This document shows, piece after piece, positions 5,177 through 8,077 of a stretch of DNA of 8,077 nt. The stretch's first letter is position 1, and every line of letters begins with the position of its first letter. The notes under the pieces were generated by a model. It did no database searches and had not been told where the DNA came from. It saw nothing but the letters and a program-made list of their open reading frames with translations. Source of the stretch: Candidatus Magasanikbacteria bacterium RIFCSPLOWO2_02_FULL_44_11. GTDB taxonomy: Bacteria; Patescibacteriota; Patescibacteriia; Magasanikbacterales; GWA2-37-8. The stretch spans positions 1 to 8,077 of the forward strand of contig MFQK01000008.1 in the NCBI GenBank assembly GCA_001783035.1, given 5' to 3'. The position numbers and the translations under genes are program-made.

Positions 5177-5926
5177 ATGGAAAAGTGGAACAAATATTTA
5201 AGCCTTCTCGGTCTCCATGACAGCGAAATTACTGTCTATTTAAATGTGTTAAAATCCGGCCCTTCCCCCGTCCAAGATATTGCCAAAGAAACCAAACTTT
5301 CGCGGGTTACGGTGTATAGCGCTATTGGTGAACTGACCAAACAAGGTCTCATGACCAGCGTGGAAAAAGGCAAAAAACAGGTCTATGCCGCCGAACCGCC
5401 GGAACGCATTGTTTCTCTCGCTGACACAAAAATGAACAGTTTGAAAACAATCATGCATGAAATTAAAGATAATATCGATGAATTAAAGCTAGTACAAAGC
5501 GGCGACAAACCGATTGTAAAGATGTTTGAAGGCTTAGAGGCTTTTGGCGCTATTCAAGAAGACGTTTTGAGCCAAGAAAAAAATATCAATCTAGTGTGCG
5601 AATTTGGCAATCTTGATGAAATTGAGCAAGTATACCCCTACGAAAAAGGAGTGCGTGAAACATTTTTCAAAAAACTATCAAAAATGAAAATGAAAAGGAA
5701 TCTGATTTTCTTAAGCAAAGAGAAAAAAGAAAAATACACCGAAGACAATAAGACAATAAAATTTCTAAACAACGATCATCAATTTTACGGCGACATTTTC
5801 TTTTATAATGACACCATCTGGCTGTCGAGCTTTAAAAGCAAACAGATCAGCGTGATGATTAAGAGCAAGGAAATTAAAGATACTCTTCAAGCGGCATTTG
5901 ATTTACTCTGGGAGAGTTTAGCATAA
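5177..5926 (+). CDS. TrmB-family transcriptional regulator 2
   Basis: A 249-aa regulator from the ATG at 5177. An in-frame GTG at 5159 would add MYKIII but lies at or before the probable transcription start. The winged helix-turn-helix (about 6-70) follows the TrmB pattern: LGLHDSEITVYLNVLKSGPSPVQDIAKETKLSRVTVYSAIGELTKQGLM (shown here only as 6-59), recognition helix about 41-55, key residues R43, T45 and Y47. A coiled-coil linker (about 75-108) precedes a C-terminal domain (111-249) similar to that of regulator 1 but clearly diverged. The ligand is unknown. It diverges from the 303-aa gene and converges with the leftward structured RNA, whose end lies within about 10 bp of the stop codon. 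No Shine-Dalgarno is present. Confidence 0.9.
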   Translation: MEKWNKYLSLLGLHDSEITVYLNVLKSGPSPVQDIAKETKLSRVTVYSAIGELTKQGLMTSVEKGKKQVYAAEPPERIVSLADTKMNSLKTIMHEIKDNIDELKLVQSGDKPIVKMFEGLEAFGAIQEDVLSQEKNINLVCEFGNLDEIEQVYPYEKGVRETFFKKLSKMKMKRNLIFLSKEKKEKYTEDNKTIKFLNNDHQFYGDIFFYNDTIWLSSFKSKQISVMIKSKEIKDTLQAAFDLLWESLA

Positions 5927-5932
5927 CACTCC

Positions 5933-5978
5933 AAAAATACATCACCCGAGGTTACGATTCCTCCAAATCGTGCTCGGG
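5933..5978 (-). terminator. Terminal hairpin of the leftward structured RNA
   Basis: CCCGAG (5945-5950) pairs with CTCGGG (5973-5978), and inside it ACGATT (5954-5959) pairs with AATCGT (5966-5971) around a 6-base loop. On the minus strand the stem is followed after seven bases by TTTTT (5937-5933). That is a slightly distant T-run, so termination may be partial. On the plus strand no T-run follows. Confidence 0.55.
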
Positions 5979-6331
5979 TACTACGGGTTCTCGGTTTTAG
6001 TGGCCACCCATGACTCCTCCTCTCCACGTCCTTCGCACAAAGCTCACATCGTGTGAACTTTTTCGTCTAGTCGCCTCACCTCTGAAACGACAGAACGTGT
6101 ATAGACTGAGTTACCTAACCTGAGATCGGAACTACAAGTCCTCGTGCATATCGTTTTTCCTTTCTTTTTTTTCTATACACCGTTACCTTCTTCTACAATT
6201 TCACTTACATGAGGTGATTACACTGCGTGCGATGGATTGTGGAAAGAACAGGTGCGAGTTATGGGATTAACCACGCCTTAGCTTCTCTACGCTAGTAGCC
6301 GCCCATAGGCGCCTCCTATCACTTTGTAGGA
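5933..6331 (-). ncRNA. Candidate large structured non-coding RNA (about 400 nt), leftward
   Basis: About 400 bases between a consensus promoter and a terminal hairpin, with no plausible protein gene and about 50-55 percent GC in an AT-rich surround, the usual mark of a structural RNA. Helices visible on the minus strand, 5' to 3': UCCUA/UAGGA (6331-6314), UAUGGG/CCCAUA (6307-6302 with 6265-6260) enclosing UAGC/GCUA (6294-6279), a long-range 9-bp GUGUAUAGA/UCUAUACAC (6180-6172 with 6105-6097), an AAAG-UCACA stem (6061-6039, one mismatch), and the terminal stem (5978-5945). I looked for RNase P (GAGGAAAGUC, ACAGAAA), tmRNA (tRNA-like ends), 6S and SRP motifs and found none. Function is unknown. 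A long mRNA leader is ruled out because no gene follows in this direction. Confidence 0.65.
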
Positions 6332-6335
6332 CACA

Positions 6336-6364
6336 ATTATAGCATATTTTAAGATATTTGTCAA
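6336..6364 (-). promoter_or_regulatory. Perfect consensus promoter of the leftward structured RNA
   Basis: Minus strand: TTGACA (6364-6359), exactly 17 bp, TATAAT (6341-6336). All 12 consensus bases match, the pattern of a strong constitutive promoter such as those of stable RNAs. Initiation is expected around 6329-6332. Confidence 0.88.
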
Positions 6365-6536
6365 GCCTATTCAAGTGAATTGTAAAGTATTCTCCTAAAT
6401 AAGCAGCATTTATTAATTCTAAATTCTATATAATAAAATATTCCCTTATCATAAATTAATATACAGACTGTGGATAACTTTATGGCTAAAATTAGCCATT
6501 TTTTGATATATTTAGATAATTTTGTAAAGTATATAC
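6365..6536. other. AT-rich island with a DnaA box between two divergent promoters
   Basis: About 170 bp of roughly 20-25 percent GC without any gene. It holds a perfect DnaA-box 9-mer (TGTGGATAA at 6469-6477, complement of TTATCCACA) and, five bases on, the palindrome ATGGCTA-AAAT-TAGCCAT (6482-6499) followed by six T. The palindrome could be an operator, since its half-sites match TTAGCCA upstream of regulator 1, or a weak rightward terminator. Only one exact DnaA box is seen, so origin function is a possibility, not a call. Confidence 0.4.
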
Positions 6537-6565
6537 TTGACAGATATTTTTGTATCTGCTAGCTT
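6537..6565 (+). promoter_or_regulatory. Promoter of the rightward structured RNA, with an internal palindrome
   Basis: Perfect -35 TTGACA (6537-6542), 17 bp, extended -10 (TG, C, TAGCTT at 6560-6565). TAGCTT keeps the key T, A and last T, and the TG would compensate for its weak centre. The palindrome CAGATA/TATCTG (6541-6558) fills the spacer, a place where a bound repressor would block polymerase. Start point near 6572. Confidence 0.6.
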
Positions 6566-6571
6566 GTGACT

Positions 6572-7205
6572 ATTGAAACCGTCAAGCAAACGGTTTACAA
6601 ATTAAATAGTTTAGCCACGGGACGGAGCATATGCCTGATATAGTTTCATCAACGCCTATGAGTCTCCACCATCCTGAAGTACGGTACTGCCGCGTGACCG
6701 GCAAAGCCGCACACACCTGAGCTGCCACAAGATTGGCCCTTTGGTGTGTTAATCCCCTCAGAGCCTCGGAATGTCGACGCCGGGAAAGAAACAATGGGAA
6801 GAGGAAATATAAGCACCCCATACGGGCGAAAATCCTCAAAAACTCTTACGTTGGCTACGTGGGAGTTTAGTCACCTTTTCTTTTCACCTAGAAAACAAAA
6901 CGGGCGGGCCATAGGGTCGGAGCGGTACAGGACAGTGCGTGCAGTTGTCCTGTCGTGAATCTCCACAAACCCTACCCCTCATGGCGGTGATGATCCGCTA
7001 AACGCCTTGCCAGGTAGCTGGCTATGCGTACACACGAGTTCAGCGGTTTGCCGAGCGTGTGTAAATCACAGTGTGGTCAAAAGCCACATCTGAGAAGAGA
7101 GAAAATTCTCAAGTACTTCATCGAGGGCACGATGGAGTACAGCTACCACTTTCTCAACCACGTCTTATATTCGGAGGCGACATGAACCCGCGCAAACCGG
7201 GACTC
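6572..7205 (+). ncRNA. Candidate large structured RNA or giant structured leader (about 640 nt), rightward
   Basis: GC-rich (about 50-60 percent), gene-free, and full of complementary pairs in a 5' to 3' series: AAACCGT/ACGGTTT (6576-6596), starting about four bases after the predicted start; ACACACC/GGTGTGT (6711-6749), enclosing GCCA/TGGC; a possible CTGAG/CTCAG pseudoknot (6717-6721 with 6757-6761); a 12-bp stem (6840-6868, two G-U); a three-part rod UAGGGU, GGAG, ACAGGACA with its partners (6912-6974); GCCAG/CTGGC (7009-7022); TACACACG/CGTGTGTA (7029-7063); TGTGG/CCACA (7072-7088); TGAGAA/TTCTCA (7091-7111); and an 11-bp stem with one G-U (7113-7140). No known family motif was recognised. 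It runs straight into the zinc-ribbon gene, so it could be a free RNA or a regulatory leader. Confidence 0.62.
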
Positions 7206-7215
7206 GGGAGAAAAC

Positions 7216-7416
7216 ATGACATTCAACGATCAAATCGAAATAGTGATGTACCGATGCATTAGTTGTTCCAAAACATTTCTTTCACCGGAGGAGGAAGAGA
7301 AACCGGACTGTCCGCATTGTAATTCAACATCGAGACATCATGTACCGATCGTCACGCTTCAATACACCTTGACCAATAAAAAGGAGGTGTTGGAAAAGAC
7401 GTCAGGCAAACTTTAG
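7216..7416 (+). CDS. Small zinc-ribbon protein, unknown function
   Basis: A 66-aa protein with two CxxC knuckles, C14-x2-C17 (MYRCISCSKTF) and C32-x2-C35 (DCPHCNS), separated by an acidic EEEE stretch: a compact zinc ribbon like those of small nucleic-acid or protein-binding factors. A His pair (41-42) and a polar tail follow, with no membrane segment. The ATG at 7216 is chosen because GGGAG (7206-7210) sits five bases upstream; the internal Met11 (7246) has no such site. It lies directly downstream of the long structured RNA, with no promoter of its own visible, so it is probably on that transcript. A CCCG (7187-7190) can pair with the CGGG that overlaps its ribosome site, which could control translation. 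Confidence 0.75.
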   Translation: MTFNDQIEIVMYRCISCSKTFLSPEEEEKPDCPHCNSTSRHHVPIVTLQYTLTNKKEVLEKTSGKL

Positions 7417-7429
7417 TTCAACCCATTTT

Positions 7430-7579
7430 GAGGTGTAAATATTACACCTCTCCCCAACACGATGCTTAAAACAATTAAACATCGTATCGAGGACTCAAAA
7501 GTCCTACCACTATGCTTGTCTGGCAGTACATTCTACGGGATGTACCGTCATTTTAAGCTGATCACATAGGGTGATCGGC
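7430..7579 (+). other. String of hairpins between the zinc-ribbon and lipoprotein genes
   Basis: The 194-bp gap holds five pairings in a row: GAGGTGTAA/TTACACCTC (7430-7450, 9 bp, 3-base loop); CGATG/CATCG (7460-7484); AGGACT/AGTCCT (7490-7505); GTACAT/ATGTAC (7526-7545); and GCTGATCAC/GTGATCGGC (7557-7579, one G-U). None is followed by a T-run, so these are not ordinary terminators. They may be mRNA processing or stability elements, or a second structured leader for the lipoprotein gene. Confidence 0.5.
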
Positions 7580-7610
7580 TCAAAGTGACAAATCTATAAG
7601 GAGAGTACAC

Positions 7611-8077
7611 ATGCGTTCTTTTATTCTGATCGCTGTCGTCGCTGCTGTCGTCGCGTGCAACGATTTCACGCCCACCGTCGCACCTGTCGTCCCGACCATC
7701 GCGCCAGAACCGGTGCAGGTGAGGCCTCCCGAGCCCGAGATGATCACCATCAAGGACCTCGACGGGACCACGTACCTGACTATCGGCGACGTGGAAAGGG
7801 CCAAGCCGACGTGCGCATTCTTTCGCGCTTACGACACGGCTGCCTTCCTCGACCCGGAGGCCAAGCACGTGGCTCCCGATGAACGGTACGGAGCGGAGCG
7901 CCTTCCGGTCGTCGAGCACTTGGAGAGCGGCCTGGTCAAGGTCGCGGTTCTCGAAGAAGGGCTGGGAGGTCGCTTTATGGCCCGGTACTTCTGGAAGAAC
8001 CAGCTGACGGACAAGGCGGAGGAAACGGAATGGTATAAAGAGGGAAACTACCCCCTCGCCCATTCCGACCAAAGCGT
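7611..8077 (+). CDS. Secreted lipoprotein of unknown function, 3' end cut by window edge
   Basis: 155 codons are visible from the ATG at 7611, open to the right edge. The N-terminus is a lipoprotein signal: MRSF, hydrophobic ILIAVVAAVV, then the lipobox VVAC with C16 as the lipid-bearing cysteine. A Pro/Val/Glu-rich linker (about 17-45) follows, then a soluble domain with no motif I recognise. It should be anchored on the outer face of the cell membrane. The start is firm: AAGGAG (7598-7603) lies seven bases upstream. GC is about 58 percent with C/G-ending codons, like the 147-aa membrane protein and unlike the regulators. An open frame on the opposite strand (7548-8072) is a codon-bias shadow. 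It is probably co-transcribed with the zinc-ribbon gene, but a separate promoter cannot be excluded. Confidence 0.85.
   Translation, partial: MRSFILIAVVAAVVACNDFTPTVAPVVPTIAPEPVQVRPPEPEMITIKDLDGTTYLTIGDVERAKPTCAFFRAYDTAAFLDPEAKHVAPDERYGAERLPVVEHLESGLVKVAVLEEGLGGRFMARYFWKNQLTDKAEETEWYKEGNYPLAHSDQS

Noticed and set aside
5933..6331. RNase P RNA, by size and GC
   Set aside because: Neither strand contains the GAGGAAAGUC block, the GGUAAGAGC block or the ACAGAAA partner that are nearly universal in bacterial RNase P RNA.
6746..6958. 70-aa open frame on the plus strand inside the rightward RNA
   Set aside because: It spans the strongest hairpins of the RNA, has an odd low-complexity composition and no good ribosome site, and is best explained as a chance frame in GC-rich RNA-coding DNA.
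5933..7205. tmRNA, 6S or SRP RNA in either structured region
   Set aside because: No tRNA-like acceptor and T-arm ends with a CCA-type 3' end, no SRP tetraloop domain, and the regions are too long or wrongly built for 6S.
6572..7205. Group I or group II intron
   Set aside because: I found no domain V-like hairpin and no group I core sequence, and no split host gene or intron-encoded protein flanks the region.
7548..8072. 174-aa open frame on the minus strand
   Set aside because: It mirrors the lipoprotein gene on the plus strand, which has a signal peptide, a lipobox and a ribosome site. The minus frame is a by-product of the GC-rich codon pattern.
1..8077. CRISPR array or tRNA genes
   Set aside because: No regularly spaced direct repeats were seen, and no tRNA T-arm pattern with a matching acceptor stem was seen on either strand.
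1..8077. Recoded genetic code with TGA as glycine, as in some candidate-phyla lineages
   Set aside because: Genes end naturally at TGA, TAA and TAG, and none of the recognisable proteins needs TGA read-through.

Overview
The window looks like an AT-rich bacterial genome, or an extrachromosomal element, probably from the candidate phyla radiation (Patescibacteria) or a similarly small-genome lineage. The reasons are two TrmB-type winged-helix regulators with alpha-helical linkers and divergent C-terminal domains, leaderless or nearly leaderless genes behind consensus -35/-10 promoters with 17-18 bp spacers, and standard stop codons including TGA. This taxonomic guess is an inference. No rRNA, tRNA or universal marker gene is present to confirm it.

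Left part (1-2640): a mobile-element module read leftwards. A HUH rolling-circle replication initiator is followed, with 1 bp between them, by a small basic protein of unknown function, and that overlaps a large serine recombinase running off the left edge. Upstream of the rep gene lie about 670 bp with no credible gene but many inverted repeats: a 22-bp bulged stem-loop, an 18-bp perfect palindrome, and a cluster of AAAAGTT/AACTTTT motifs. This is the expected place for the rolling-circle origin. Together they resemble an integrated plasmid or integrative element. Its outer boundary is not visible.

Middle part (2530-5930): a GC-richer gene for a two-helix membrane protein with a zinc-ribbon tail, closed by two tandem terminators, diverges from a TrmB-like regulator. 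Between them lies a perfect 10+10 bp inverted repeat that is a likely operator. A convergent 303-residue protein with three possible helix-turn-helix segments follows. It diverges from a second TrmB-like regulator through back-to-back promoters in 110 bp.

Right part (5930-8077): the most unusual region. A roughly 170-bp island of about 20-25 percent GC, holding a perfect DnaA-box 9-mer, separates two divergent promoters. Leftwards, a consensus promoter drives about 400 nt of GC-rich, gene-free, strongly self-complementary sequence. Rightwards, a promoter with a perfect -35 and an extended -10 drives about 640 nt of equally structured gene-free sequence. That runs into a small zinc-ribbon gene, a string of hairpins, and the start of a lipoprotein gene. 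I read the two stretches as large structured RNAs, or as one large RNA plus one giant structured leader. I cannot assign either to a known family.

Two gene styles coexist: AT-rich genes with no Shine-Dalgarno sequence (TrmB pair, 303-aa protein, rep module), and roughly 55-58 percent GC genes with strong Shine-Dalgarno sequences (membrane zinc-ribbon protein, lipoprotein).
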